This document shows, piece by piece, positions 26,889-36,223 of a stretch of DNA of 64,000 bases. This DNA is from Lachnoclostridium sp. An196 (lineage in GTDB: Bacteria; Bacillota; Clostridia; Lachnospirales; Lachnospiraceae). The notes under the pieces were generated by a model. The model saw only the letters and a list, made by a program, of their open reading frames with translations, made no database searches and was not told the origin of the DNA. The stretch is taken from contig NZ_NFJZ01000001.1 in the NCBI RefSeq assembly GCF_002160135.1, positions 310,001-374,000 on the forward strand. Direction: 5' to 3'. Position numbers and translations under genes: made by a program. How positions within the stretch are numbered: position 1 is the stretch's first letter; every line of letters starts with the position of its first letter.

Positions 26889-26893
26889 TTTGA

Positions 26894-26925
26894 GAGCGGA
26901 GATTCGATAGAATTTCCGCTCTTTT
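26894..26925 (+). terminator. Rho-independent terminator of tRNA-Thr
   Basis: GAGCGGA (26894-26900) pairs with TCCGCTC (26915-26921), with an inner ATTC/GAAT stem, followed by TTTT. Confidence 0.8.
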
Positions 26926-26959
26926 CACATAATTTGATATGTACAGTTGAAGGAATAGT

Positions 26960-27940
26960 ATGAAGAGGCAAATGGGAGTATCAACATATGTAGGATATGT
27001 AAAGGATAATGAAATACGGGTTCAAAGTTCTTCTGGTGGAATATTTTACCTGCTGTCAAAATATATTATTTTGTCAATGCATGGAGTCGTGTTTGGAGCG
27101 CAATTTGATGAAAAATGGAATGTGGAACATGGCTATTGTGAAAAAATTGAAGACGTTAATAATTTTATGGGAAGTAAGTATGTTCAGAGTGATCTGAAAA
27201 ATGTCTATATTCAAACGAAAGACTTTTTAGATCAGGGACGATGGGTGCTGTTTTCAGGTACGCCGTGCCAGATTTATGGTTTGAAGGCCTTTTTAAAAGA
27301 TGAATATAAAACATTGTTAACGATGGATTTTATATGTCATGGAGTAGCTAGTCCATTGACTTGGGAAAAATATTTGCGGGAAATTTCTAAAGAAAAGGAA
27401 ATTAGCTCTGTTAACTTTAGGGATAAGACAAATGGATGGAGAAATTTTTCTTTAAAAATCAATTTTTCTGATGGATCATCGTATAAGCAGGATTTAAATC
27501 ATGACTATTATATGAGAGGGTATTTAGCAAACCTTTTTCTCAGACCTTCATGTTACTGCTGTAAATTTAAGACAATTGAAAGAAAAGCGGATATTACCCT
27601 TGGTGATTTTTGGGGAATTGACAATATGCCAGAAGTATATAACAAAGAGGGAGTTTCTGTAATATTTGTTCACTCAGAATTAGGACAAAAAGTGTTGCAG
27701 ATGATAAAAGGTGAAGTTGAGCTTTGGGAAACGAATTTTTGGACAGCGATAGATGAAAATTCGGCTTTTATGCAATCGGCGGAAAAGCCTGCTAAAAGAG
27801 AGGATTTTTTTAGATCTATTCGTGAAAATTTTAGTTTAGTAAGAAGCATTGGTTATTGCACTTCGGAATCTTTGTCGACGGTGGTAAAAAAGTTTTTGAA
27901 AAAAGCTATAATATCTATAAAAATACTTTTGAGGAAATAA
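26960..27940 (+). CDS. FrhB-like (coenzyme F420 hydrogenase beta-type) protein
   Basis: A 326-residue soluble protein with N- and C-terminal domains of the F420-reducing hydrogenase beta family. Visible features are SSSGGIFYLLSKYI near the N-terminus, FSGTPCQIYGLKAFL, MDFICHGVASPLTWEKYL, a CYCCKF cysteine cluster and ADITLGDFWGI. In Bacteroides and Clostridia such genes sit next to pyruvyl transferases in glycan loci, as here. The activity is not known; flavin-dependent redox chemistry with the ferredoxin domain of the next protein is an inference. F420 itself is unlikely. AAGGAA precedes the ATG. The gene is A+T rich. Confidence 0.85.
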   Translation: MKRQMGVSTYVGYVKDNEIRVQSSSGGIFYLLSKYIILSMHGVVFGAQFDEKWNVEHGYCEKIEDVNNFMGSKYVQSDLKNVYIQTKDFLDQGRWVLFSGTPCQIYGLKAFLKDEYKTLLTMDFICHGVASPLTWEKYLREISKEKEISSVNFRDKTNGWRNFSLKINFSDGSSYKQDLNHDYYMRGYLANLFLRPSCYCCKFKTIERKADITLGDFWGIDNMPEVYNKEGVSVIFVHSELGQKVLQMIKGEVELWETNFWTAIDENSAFMQSAEKPAKREDFFRSIRENFSLVRSIGYCTSESLSTVVKKFLKKAIISIKILLRK

Positions 27941-27941
27941 A

Positions 27942-29270
27942 ATGAAAAAAAGCCCGGTATTGTTCGAAAAAAAGGAATTATGTTGTGGCTGCACTGCTTG
28001 TCAGGCTGCATGTCCCCAAAATGCTATTCATATGGTGAAAGATGAAGAAGGATTTAACTATCCGACTATAGATAGAGTATGTTGTGTTTCGTGCTTAAAA
28101 TGTGAAAAAGTGTGTCCTATAAAAATACAGGAACAGAAAAGATGCAAAATCGCTATTATTACCCTTTATGATGACAATAATATAGGAAATAAATTACAAA
28201 ATTTTGCCGTTCAGGAAATTTTGCTTAACCGAGGATACGAAGTTAGAACTATTGTAGGAGAACTGGAAGGACAGGATAATAAAAATTATATTTTACAGAT
28301 AAAAAGATATATTGCCCGAATAATTGCTATTTTAGGATGTGGGAAAGGAAAATATAAGCGCTATGCGTTAGATGAGAAAAGATGCAACAGGTTTAAACGG
28401 TTTTCAGAAAAGTATTTGTTGCTTGGTGAAAAAATAAACGTATTCAACTTGCCCAATACGTTGAGTCAGACGTATGATTGTTTTGTTGTTGGCAGTGATC
28501 AAGTATGGCATAATTGGACAGCGTCAGAACAAGAATTATATTATTTTTTTCTTCAGTTTACAGATAAGAAAAAGAGAATATGTATTGCACCAAGCTTTGG
28601 GTTTGATGCTGTCCCTTCAGAAGAACGGGATATATATATAAAAGGTCTGGAAGGATTTGAATATTTATCTTGCAGGGAAGAAAGCGGTGTGGCTCTTATT
28701 AGAGATTTGACCGGGAAATCGGCAGAATTATTAATTGACCCTACAATGTATATTCCAGTAAAAACATGGCATGACATGGAGAAGAAACCATCATATTTGC
28801 AAACAAATGAAAAATATATGCTAGTGTATTTGTTGGGAAATGGAGCTCAAAAGGCGAGGAACGAAAGCAAGATAATAGCTCAAAAAAATAAACTAAGGAT
28901 TATTGATATTTTCGAATTTGAGCAGGAAAACTTTTATCTGACGAATCCGGAAGAATTTTTATATCTGGTAGAAAATGCTGAAATAATCTGCACAGATTCA
29001 TTTCATGGTTGTGCTTTTTCTATTTTATTCCATAAAAATTTTCTGTGTTTTAACAGAGAAGGAACGAATGCCGAAAATATGGAGAATCGTCTTAGTACAT
29101 TGCTTGGAAAATTTTGTTTAAAAAACAGAATGTTCGATGAATGGATAAAAGCTGGAAAACCAGAATTAACAGCAGCTGTTTATTATGAGGCAGAAAAAAT
29201 ACTGAAAGAAGAAAAAGTGAAATTTGGCAGGTATTTAGATGAAGTCTTTAATAATGAAGATCGGAGATAA
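27942..29270 (+). CDS. Ferredoxin domain fused to polysaccharide pyruvyl transferase
   Basis: A 442-residue fusion. Residues about 12-60 form a two-[4Fe-4S] ferredoxin: CCGCTACQAACP followed by CVSCLKCEKVCPI. From about residue 65 a pyruvyl transferase domain begins (IITLYDDNNIGNKLQNFAVQ). It includes VVGSDQVW, LLIDPTMYIP and CTDSFHGCAFSILFHKNFLC. It starts 1 base after the FrhB-like stop, so the two are translated together. In known enzymes the transferase part uses PEP; why a ferredoxin is attached is unclear. The FrhB neighbour suggests an electron-transfer pair acting on a glycan precursor. Confidence 0.88.
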   Translation: MKKSPVLFEKKELCCGCTACQAACPQNAIHMVKDEEGFNYPTIDRVCCVSCLKCEKVCPIKIQEQKRCKIAIITLYDDNNIGNKLQNFAVQEILLNRGYEVRTIVGELEGQDNKNYILQIKRYIARIIAILGCGKGKYKRYALDEKRCNRFKRFSEKYLLLGEKINVFNLPNTLSQTYDCFVVGSDQVWHNWTASEQELYYFFLQFTDKKKRICIAPSFGFDAVPSEERDIYIKGLEGFEYLSCREESGVALIRDLTGKSAELLIDPTMYIPVKTWHDMEKKPSYLQTNEKYMLVYLLGNGAQKARNESKIIAQKNKLRIIDIFEFEQENFYLTNPEEFLYLVENAEIICTDSFHGCAFSILFHKNFLCFNREGTNAENMENRLSTLLGKFCLKNRMFDEWIKAGKPELTAAVYYEAEKILKEEKVKFGRYLDEVFNNEDRR

Positions 29271-30684
29271 TTTAAAAAAGATAAGTGCGCTGCCGGTTGC
29301 GGTAAAAGCATCTGTAGCGTATATGGTTGTTAATTTTTTACAAAAAGGGATTTCGTTTTTGACGGCTCCTATCTTTACCAGACTATTAACAACATCTGAG
29401 TTCGGGCAGATATCAATTTATTCATCTTGGGTAGAGATTATGGCGATATTTGCCATGTTTAATTTATACAGCAGCGTATATAATAATGGCATTTTAGAGT
29501 ATAAAGATGATGAAAAATGCTTTACATTTTCTGTGCTGACATTAGCCAACGTGCTGACAGCAGCTGTGTTTTTTATTGTATGGTTTATTAATCATTTTGT
29601 CTTTCGTTTTCTTCAGATTTCTGATCTGCTTATTATATTTATGTTTTTCTGCTTTATATGGGAGCCAGCGTTTGAATTCTGGAAGACACAGCAAAGATTT
29701 GCGTATCGATATAAGGCAATTTGCGTATATACAATACTTATCATGATTGGCTCGCCAATACTTGCTGTTATCGGAATTTATATTTTTCCGGCATATAAAG
29801 TTGAGGCCCGAATCATAGGCGCTCAGATTATTAATATTTTGTTAGGGATAGGGTGTTATGTGCTGGAAACATACAGAGGAAGACTGAAAATTAAATTCCA
29901 ATATTGGAAATATGGATTCCTATATAATCTTCCTATGCTGCCATATGCTATTTCTACGTATATTTTGAATTGTAGTGACCGGATTATGCTTTCTTATTTG
30001 ATTAATGACGCGGCAGCCGGGTTATATAGTATTGCATATACGGTAGCTTCAGTGGTCTCTGTCCTTTGGACATCAATAAATGCGACATTGACTCCTACAA
30101 TTTATAAAAGATGCCATAATAATCAAATACAAACATTGTCTTCTCTCGTAATTCCAATAGTAACTTGTTTTGGGATTGTATGTGTTGTTATTATGGGATT
30201 GGCGCCTGAGATAATTCGTTTTTTGGCTCCTGCCAGTTATCTGGAAGGAATTAACGCGGTTCCGGCTATTGTAGGAGGGGCATTTTTTAATTCTGTATTT
30301 ACAATGTATTCAAATATTTTTTGGGTTAAGAAAAAGCAAAATTATATTATGTTCGCAGGAATATTTGCAGCAGTTTTGAATTTTGTATTGAATCTTTTGC
30401 TGATTCCTCATTTCGGGTATATGGCAGCCGGATATACGACGCTTGCGTCCTATTTCCTTCAGGATGCGGGTATTTATTTCCTTTCTAAAAAGGTAATCGG
30501 AGACCGTGTATATAAACGTGAAGCAGTATTTGCTTTGGCAGCCGTTGTGTTGATCAGTGCATCGGTTTTCCCGATAATTTATCAATATGTATTATTAAGA
30601 TATTTAATTTTGATAATACTTATGATAGTTCTGTGGAAAAAGAGGAATGTATTTCTTGCAATCCGAAAACCGGATATGCTATGA
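29239..30684 (+). CDS. Oligosaccharide flippase (Wzx-like), second copy
   Basis: A 481-residue membrane protein with about fourteen helices of the MOP export superfamily. [20 protein letters not shown] and the following [19 protein letters not shown] are the usual N-terminal helices. It overlaps the pyruvyl transferase gene by 32 bases; ATG 29254 is an alternative start. It differs clearly from the flippase at 17178, so the chromosome here carries two export systems. No glycosyltransferase lies between the tRNA and this gene, so its lipid-linked substrate must come from elsewhere. It is A+T rich. Confidence 0.87.
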   Translation: MKSLIMKIGDNLKKISALPVAVKASVAYMVVNFLQKGISFLTAPIFTRLLTTSEFGQISIYSSWVEIMAIFAMFNLYSSVYNNGILEYKDDEKCFTFSVLTLANVLTAAVFFIVWFINHFVFRFLQISDLLIIFMFFCFIWEPAFEFWKTQQRFAYRYKAICVYTILIMIGSPILAVIGIYIFPAYKVEARIIGAQIINILLGIGCYVLETYRGRLKIKFQYWKYGFLYNLPMLPYAISTYILNCSDRIMLSYLINDAAAGLYSIAYTVASVVSVLWTSINATLTPTIYKRCHNNQIQTLSSLVIPIVTCFGIVCVVIMGLAPEIIRFLAPASYLEGINAVPAIVGGAFFNSVFTMYSNIFWVKKKQNYIMFAGIFAAVLNFVLNLLLIPHFGYMAAGYTTLASYFLQDAGIYFLSKKVIGDRVYKREAVFALAAVVLISASVFPIIYQYVLLRYLILIILMIVLWKKRNVFLAIRKPDML

Positions 30685-30685
30685 T
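30656..30685 (+). promoter_or_regulatory. Promoter of glnS inside the flippase 3' end
   Basis: TTGCAA (30656-30661) and TATGAT (30680-30685), 18-base spacer, with TGC directly before the -10 (extended -10). It overlaps the last codons of the flippase gene. Confidence 0.65.
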
Positions 30686-30716
30686 ATACCATAACTTACA
30701 CGAGGAGGACCCTGTT

Positions 30717-32384
30717 ATGGAAAATACGACTGTTTCCAAAAACTTTATTGAGATAGAGATCGAAAAAGACCTTGCCGAAGGCGTCTACGACACCGTGCAC
30801 ACCCGTTTCCCGCCGGAGCCCAACGGCTACCTGCACATCGGGCATGCCAAGTCCATCCTGCTGAACTACGGACTGGCGAAAAAGTACAACGGCAAGTTTA
30901 ATATGCGTTTTGACGACACGAACCCTACCAAGGAGAAGGTAGAGTTCGTGGAGGCGATCAAGAAAGATATCCAGTGGCTGGGCGCGGACTGGGAGGACAG
31001 GCTGTTCTTCGCGTCGGATTATTTCCCGCAGATGTATGAGGCTGCGGTGAAGCTGATCAAGAAGGGAAAGGCATACGTCTGCGACCTGAGCGCGGAGGAG
31101 ATCAGGGAATACCGCGGCACGCTGACCGAGCCGGGCAAGGACAGCCCGTACCGGAACCGCAGCGTGGAAGAGAACCTGGAACTGTTCGAAAACATGAAGA
31201 ACGGCGTGTATGGGGATGGAGAGAAGGTGCTGCGCGCCAAGATCGACATGTCCTCTCCCAATATGAATATGCGCGATCCGGTCATCTACCGTGTGGCGCA
31301 CATGACGCATCACAACACCGGCGATAAATGGTGCATTTATCCCATGTACGATTTTGCCCATCCCATCGAGGACGCCATCGAGGGCATCACGCATTCCATC
31401 TGTACGCTGGAATTCGAAGACCACCGTCCGCTGTACGACTGGGTAGTGCGGGAACTGGAATATCCCCATCCGCCGCGGCAGATCGAGTTTGCCAAGCTGT
31501 ATCTGACCAATGTGGTGACGGGTAAGAGATACATCAAAAAGCTGGTGGAAGAAGGAGTGGTAGACGGCTGGGACGACCCGCGCCTGGTGTCCATCGCGGC
31601 GCTTCGCCGCCGGGGATTCACGCCGGAATCGATCCAGATGTTTGTGGATCTCTGCGGCGTATCCAAGAGCCAGAGTTCTGTGGATTATGCCATGTTGGAG
31701 TACTGCATCCGGGAGGATCTGAAGATGAAGAGATCCCGTATGATGGCGGTGCTGGATCCGATCAAACTGGTCATCGACAATTATCCGGAAGGTCAGGTAG
31801 AGTACCTGGACGCCGCCAATAACCTGGAGAATGAGGAACTGGGATCCCGGAAGATTCCGTTCTGCCGGGAACTGTACATCGAGCGGGATGACTTTATGGA
31901 AGAACCGCCGAAGAAATATTTCCGTCTGTTCCCGGGCAACGAGGTGCGCCTGATGCACGCATATTTTGTGAAATGCGAGAGCTTCGTAAAGGATGAAAAC
32001 GGAAAGGTCGTCGAAGTACACTGTACCTATGATCCGGAGACGAAGGCAGGAAGCGGCTTTACCGGACGGAAAGTAAAAGGGACGATCCACTGGGTGCCGG
32101 CGCCGTACGCCGTGGATGCGGAAGTACGTCTGTACGAGAATCTGATCGACGAAGAAAAGGGCGTCTACAACGAGGACGGCAGCATGAACATCAATCCCAA
32201 TTCCCTGACGGTGACGCAGGCGAAAGTGGAGCCTGCGCTGGCCGGATCAGAGGCTTATGAGAGCTTCCAGTTTGTGAGAAACGGATTTTTCTGTGTGGAC
32301 GCGAAGGACTCCAGGCCGGACGCGCTGGTATTCAACCGGATCGTGTCGCTGAAGAGTTCCTTCAAACTGCCGAAGCAGAATTAG
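30717..32384 (+). CDS. glnS: Glutaminyl-tRNA synthetase
   Basis: A class I synthetase of 555 residues charging tRNA-Gln directly. [20 protein letters not shown] is the HIGH motif region, [17 protein letters not shown] follows, and [20 protein letters not shown] stands in place of the VMSKR motif. The two beta-barrel anticodon-binding domains make up the rest. ATG 30717 is chosen for the GAGGAGG binding site and the family N-terminus; the frame is open further upstream. There is no YqeY extension. GlnRS is patchy in Firmicutes, many of which use the GatCAB route. The next gene follows after 3 bases. Confidence 0.96.
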   Translation: MENTTVSKNFIEIEIEKDLAEGVYDTVHTRFPPEPNGYLHIGHAKSILLNYGLAKKYNGKFNMRFDDTNPTKEKVEFVEAIKKDIQWLGADWEDRLFFASDYFPQMYEAAVKLIKKGKAYVCDLSAEEIREYRGTLTEPGKDSPYRNRSVEENLELFENMKNGVYGDGEKVLRAKIDMSSPNMNMRDPVIYRVAHMTHHNTGDKWCIYPMYDFAHPIEDAIEGITHSICTLEFEDHRPLYDWVVRELEYPHPPRQIEFAKLYLTNVVTGKRYIKKLVEEGVVDGWDDPRLVSIAALRRRGFTPESIQMFVDLCGVSKSQSSVDYAMLEYCIREDLKMKRSRMMAVLDPIKLVIDNYPEGQVEYLDAANNLENEELGSRKIPFCRELYIERDDFMEEPPKKYFRLFPGNEVRLMHAYFVKCESFVKDENGKVVEVHCTYDPETKAGSGFTGRKVKGTIHWVPAPYAVDAEVRLYENLIDEEKGVYNEDGSMNINPNSLTVTQAKVEPALAGSEAYESFQFVRNGFFCVDAKDSRPDALVFNRIVSLKSSFKLPKQN

Positions 32385-32387
32385 GAT

Positions 32388-33788
32388 ATGTATGAGATTG
32401 CGCTGCATCTGGACGTACATGGGGAAAAGACTCTGTATGAGCAGATATACGAATACTTGAAGGATGAGATCCAACGGGGAGCCGTCCGTCATGGAGAGCG
32501 GCTCCCGTCTACCCGTATGATGGCTTCCAGGCTGGAGGTCAGCCGCACGACGGTGCAGCTGGCCTATGAGCAGCTGGTATCCGAGGGATATGTGGAAAAT
32601 GTTCCTTGCCGGGGATATTATGTATGTCAGGTTGGAGAGCTGTACCAACTGGATACGCCGGTGCCGGAGAAGGCAGATTCCGGAAGGCAGGAACGGAAAA
32701 TGTACAAGTATGATTTTTCTCCGAATGGAGTGGATCTGAAGCATTTTCCTTATCCTGCCTGGAGAAAGTTAAACAGAGAAGTGCTGCAGGACGATCAGAA
32801 AGAACTTCTCAGGCTGGGTGACGCCCAGGGAGAAGAGGGGCTAAGGAATGCCATAGGCAGTTATCTGCACCAGGCCAGAGGCGTGCAGGTTCATCCGTCC
32901 CGCATCGTGGTCGGAGCGGGAAATGATTATCTGCTCATGCTTCTTCGGAGTCTTCTGGGAGGAGAGTACCGGATCGCCATGGAGAGTCCCACATACCGCC
33001 ACGCTTACCGGGTATTTCAAAGTCTCGGGTTTGACTGCTGCACCGTATCCATGGACCGCCATGGGATGAATGTGCAGGAACTGTGGGAGAGCGGGGCGGA
33101 CATCGCGTACGTGATGCCGTCCCATCAGTTTCCGCTGGGGACAGTGATGCCCATCCGCCGCCGCCAGGAACTGCTGCGCTGGGCGGCAGCGGAACCGGGG
33201 AGATATATTCTGGAAGATGATTATGACAGCGAATTCCGCTATGTAGGGAAACCGATCCCTGCTTTGCAGGGCATAGACAGGAATCACAGAGTCATTTATA
33301 TGGGAACATTTTCCAAATCCATCGCCCCGGCCATCCGGATCAGTTATCTGGTGCTGCCGCCGGAACTGTCGGAAAGATATGAAAGCATCGGAAGAAGTTT
33401 TTCCTGTACGGTATCCCGTACGGATCAGAAGATGCTTCAGCTTTTTATGGAACGGGGATATTTTGAACGTCATCTGAACCGGATGCGCGCCGTGTATAAA
33501 GGCAGGCACGATATACTTTTGTCGGAGATCCGGCAGATCGGCGGAGTCCGTAAAGTCCTGGGAGAAAGGGCGGGGGTACACATTCTGCTGCAGTTTTCCG
33601 CGGACAGATCGGAGAAGAAACTGGTGGAAGGCGCTGCCGGCGCGGGAGTCCGCGTCTACCCGCTATCAGAGTATTGTATAGATCGGCAGGAACATCCGCC
33701 GACAGTCCTGCTGGGATATGCCGGTATGGAAGAAAACGGGATCCGGGAAGCGGTGCGCCTGCTGGCGGAAGCCTGGAATGGAATATAA
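32388..33788 (+). CDS. MocR/PdxR-type regulator (GntR HTH fused to aminotransferase domain)
   Basis: A 466-residue transcription factor. Residues 1-75 form a winged helix with GERLPSTRMMASRLEVSRTT and AYEQLVSEGYVENVPCRGYY. The rest is a fold-type I aminotransferase-like domain, with the PLP lysine in MGTFSKSIAPAIRISYL. Members sense PLP or amino acids and often control vitamin B6 or amino-acid genes. No target gene lies beside it. It follows glnS by 3 bases and ends before a strong terminator, so it is probably co-transcribed with glnS. Confidence 0.9.
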   Translation: MYEIALHLDVHGEKTLYEQIYEYLKDEIQRGAVRHGERLPSTRMMASRLEVSRTTVQLAYEQLVSEGYVENVPCRGYYVCQVGELYQLDTPVPEKADSGRQERKMYKYDFSPNGVDLKHFPYPAWRKLNREVLQDDQKELLRLGDAQGEEGLRNAIGSYLHQARGVQVHPSRIVVGAGNDYLLMLLRSLLGGEYRIAMESPTYRHAYRVFQSLGFDCCTVSMDRHGMNVQELWESGADIAYVMPSHQFPLGTVMPIRRRQELLRWAAAEPGRYILEDDYDSEFRYVGKPIPALQGIDRNHRVIYMGTFSKSIAPAIRISYLVLPPELSERYESIGRSFSCTVSRTDQKMLQLFMERGYFERHLNRMRAVYKGRHDILLSEIRQIGGVRKVLGERAGVHILLQFSADRSEKKLVEGAAGAGVRVYPLSEYCIDRQEHPPTVLLGYAGMEENGIREAVRLLAEAWNGI

Positions 33789-33859
33789 ACAGTCCAGGGC
33801 GGCGGAAAAACAGGGACAGGAAGAAAGCGTGACGTTCTGAACTGTTCCAGATAAACATG

Positions 33860-33890
33860 AAAAAAGAACCGGCGGCGCCGGTCCTTTTTT
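33860..33890. terminator. Bidirectional rho-independent terminator
   Basis: AAAAAAG, ACCGGC, loop GGC, GCCGGT and CTTTTTT form a long hairpin with T-runs on both strands. It serves the MocR-type gene and, in reverse, the small acidic protein gene ending at 33898. Confidence 0.88.
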
Positions 33891-33897
33891 AATCGGA

Positions 33898-34176
33898 TTA
33901 CTCTTTTGTGATTTCTTCTTCCGGAGCGGAGGCATCGTCGGATGTCTCTTCACCGGACGCAGACCGGACAGGGATATCTTCGTCTTCGAAGATCTCTTCC
34001 TCCGTATCGAAGGCACTGACTTCTTCTTCCTCATCGTCGTCAGCAGCGTTATCTTCATCGAAGACTTCATCCAGTTCTTCGTCTTTTGCAAAAAATCTGC
34101 GGTAAACATACAGACCGCCGATGACAGCGCATACAGCCGCCAAAAGAGTCATAAGCGTTTTCAAAAGTTTTTTCAT
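33898..34176 (-). CDS. Small acidic single-pass membrane protein
   Basis: A 92-residue protein of unknown function. A basic start (MKKLLKTL) and one hydrophobic helix (about 7-24) are followed by YRRFFAKDEELDE and a strongly acidic C-terminal tail rich in Asp and Glu. The predicted topology puts the acidic tail in the cytoplasm if the helix is a membrane anchor with N-out, or outside if it is an uncleaved signal; the flanking Arg residues favour N-out. ATG 34176 has GGAG 8 bases upstream; a GTG at 34185 is too close to it. It stands as a single gene between a terminator and a 200-base spacer. Confidence 0.7.
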   Translation of the reverse strand: MKKLLKTLMTLLAAVCAVIGGLYVYRRFFAKDEELDEVFDEDNAADDDEEEEVSAFDTEEEIFEDEDIPVRSASGEETSDDASAPEEEITKE

Positions 34177-34386
34177 TTTGAACACTCCTTTACATCATGA
34201 CATTTATTTCCTCTTATTTTATATCAAATAGACCTGGTTGGAAAGATAAAAATCATTAAATTTTAAGAAATTATCCGTTGAGCTTTCCGGTATTTTCTAT
34301 TACACTATAAGATATGCGGCGGGAAGGCGGCTTTTCGCCATTTTCGCGCGTCTGTAATTTCAAAATATAACGATAAAGGAAAAACA

Positions 34387-35199
34387 ATGGTTCGATTAAT
34401 TATCAGCGATATAGACGGGACTCTGGTGCCGGAGGGATGTACGGCCCTGAATCCGGAGTACTTTAAAGTGATCCGGGATCTGGCGGATCTTGGCGTTTCA
34501 TTTGCGGCGGCCAGCGGACGCCAGAAGAGCAGCGTGGACGCAGTGTTTCATGAAATATGCGGCATGATTTATTATGTGTCGGATAACGGCGGGTTTATAC
34601 AGAAAAATGGAATTCCGCTGAGAAAAATATATATGGACAGGGAAAAGCTGGAGCAGTTTCTGGAGGAAGCCCGGAACCTGCCCGGATGCCGGGTGCTTCT
34701 GTCCACTCTGGACGGATATTATACAGACGATCAGGATGAAGCGTTTCAGAAACTGGTATTTGGGCAGTATAAAGGCACAGGCGGAGTGACGGACGATCTG
34801 TCCCGGTATACGGATCAGTGTATTAAAGTAAGCCTGTACGGGGATAACGGTTCTCAGGGACTGAGAGAGCAGCTCTATGACAGGTGGAAGGATGTCTTTT
34901 CCATCAATATTTCCGGTGAGAAGTGGCTGGATATTAACAGCCCCGAGGCCACCAAGGGAGGCGCGGTCCGCTATATTCAGAACGAACTGCGCGCGACGCC
35001 GGCGGAGACCGTGGTATTCGGCGATAATTTTAATGATATTTCCATGTTGAAGTGTGCGGACAGAAGCTACGCGCCGGCAGGCTCTGCTCCGGAAGTCAGG
35101 GCGGCGGCCCGGTATGAGGTGGATTCCTATAAAGAAGACGGCGTGCTTCAGGTGTTGAAGCAGTTGCTGGAGGAGGTCAGACATGAAAAAGAAAAATAG
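34387..35199 (+). CDS. HAD superfamily Cof-type phosphatase
   Basis: A 270-residue cytoplasmic phosphatase of the Cof (IIB) subfamily. Motif I is LIISDIDGTLVPEG with the nucleophile Asp. Motif II falls in FAAASGRQKSS, and motif IV is VVFGDNFNDISML. A cap domain fills the middle. The closest family members dephosphorylate sugar phosphates or FMN, but the substrate cannot be told. It overlaps the foldase lipoprotein gene by 17 bases. The 200 bases upstream contain no gene and an unconvincing TATAAG near 34306. Confidence 0.9.
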   Translation: MVRLIISDIDGTLVPEGCTALNPEYFKVIRDLADLGVSFAAASGRQKSSVDAVFHEICGMIYYVSDNGGFIQKNGIPLRKIYMDREKLEQFLEEARNLPGCRVLLSTLDGYYTDDQDEAFQKLVFGQYKGTGGVTDDLSRYTDQCIKVSLYGDNGSQGLREQLYDRWKDVFSINISGEKWLDINSPEATKGGAVRYIQNELRATPAETVVFGDNFNDISMLKCADRSYAPAGSAPEVRAAARYEVDSYKEDGVLQVLKQLLEEVRHEKEK

Positions 35200-36169
35200 A
35201 TATGCGGCCGCGGTTCTGGCGGCAGTGATGGGGATCTCGCTGGCAGGCTGCGGCAATACCCGGATTGTGCTGACAACCGGGCTGGGGGCTGATGAGTTGT
35301 TCCGTATCGGGAAAGTATCCTGCAGGCTTCCGGAGGCGCTGGTGTATCTGAATAATCAGAAAAATCAGTATGAAAACATATACGGAGTGGAAGTCTGGGA
35401 TCATGACTTCGGCGGGATTACGCTGGAAGAATATCTGAAGAACCAGGTGATTTCCCAGCTGGCGCAGGTGAAAAGCATGGTGCTGCTGGCGGAGGAACAG
35501 GAGATCACTCTTTCTGATGAGGAGACCGCTTCGGCGGAGCAGGCGGCTGCGGATTATTATGCCACGCTGAGTGAAGAGGAACTTTCGCTCCTGAAAGTGG
35601 ACCAGGAAGATCTGACAGGGATGTATGAGGATTACTGCCTCTCCGAGAAAGCTTATGACCAGGTTATGGAGGCCGTCAGTGTGGAGATCAGCGACGATGA
35701 AGCCAGGATTATCCAGATCCAGCAGATACTGGTGCCGGAAGAACGGCTTGCCGGCGAACTGAAATCCAGACTGGATGAGGGAGAAGACTTCGAGAGTCTG
35801 GCGGCCAATTATTCCCGCGCATCTCAGACTACCGTATCCATTGCCCGCGGAGATATGGACGAGACTTATGAGGAAGTGGCGTTTAATCTGGACAATGGAG
35901 AGGTCAGCGATGTATTTGCCGATGACGGAGGCTACTACATCCTGAAATGTGTCAATACCTACATGGAAGACGAATCGGAAGCGAATAAGTCCAGGCTGGA
36001 ACAGGCCAGAAAAGAAGAAGGTTTCCGGGAGACGTATAATACCCTGATGGCGGATACTCTGTCCGAATATCAGGAAAAATTGTGGGAGAGGGTGAATCTG
36101 GCGGATTATGAAGAAGTGAAGACAGATTCCTTTTTTGAAGTGTACCGGAATTATTTTCCGGAAGATTGA
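35183..36169 (+). CDS. PrsA/SurA-like peptidyl-prolyl isomerase lipoprotein
   Basis: A 328-residue exported protein. The signal peptide ends in a lipobox (SLAGCG, Cys about residue 23), so it should be lipid-anchored on the outer membrane face. The mid part is helical and chaperone-like, very rich in Glu. A parvulin-type domain starts near IIQIQQILVPEERL, with EDFESLAANYSRA and DNGEVSDVFADDGGYYILK. It would assist folding of secreted proteins. GGAGGAGG lies 6 bases before the ATG, inside the HAD gene. A terminator follows directly. Confidence 0.88.
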   Translation: MKKKNRYAAAVLAAVMGISLAGCGNTRIVLTTGLGADELFRIGKVSCRLPEALVYLNNQKNQYENIYGVEVWDHDFGGITLEEYLKNQVISQLAQVKSMVLLAEEQEITLSDEETASAEQAAADYYATLSEEELSLLKVDQEDLTGMYEDYCLSEKAYDQVMEAVSVEISDDEARIIQIQQILVPEERLAGELKSRLDEGEDFESLAANYSRASQTTVSIARGDMDETYEEVAFNLDNGEVSDVFADDGGYYILKCVNTYMEDESEANKSRLEQARKEEGFRETYNTLMADTLSEYQEKLWERVNLADYEEVKTDSFFEVYRNYFPED

Positions 36170-36174
36170 CAAAA

Positions 36175-36217
36175 GGGCCTGCGCTGAATCTGACAGCAGA
36201 TTTTGCGCAGGCTCTTT
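36175..36217. terminator. Bidirectional rho-independent terminator
   Basis: GCCTGCGC (36177-36184) pairs with GCGCAGGC (36205-36212), with inner AATCTG/CAGATT pairing. TTTT follows on the plus strand and a T-run also on the minus strand. Confidence 0.85.
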
Positions 36218-36223
36218 TCGGGA

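Noticed and set aside
30633-30716. Upstream extension of the glnS frame to a GTG
   Set aside because: The extension overlaps the flippase end and the glnS promoter; GAGGAGG and the family N-terminus place the start at 30717.
26816-30716. Integrative island using tRNA-Thr as attachment site
   Set aside because: No integrase and no repeat of the tRNA 3' end was seen near glnS, so only a composition shift supports transfer.
34186-34386. Promoter before the HAD phosphatase gene at TATAAG 34306
   Set aside because: No -35 element at acceptable spacing; nothing else recognisable in this spacer.
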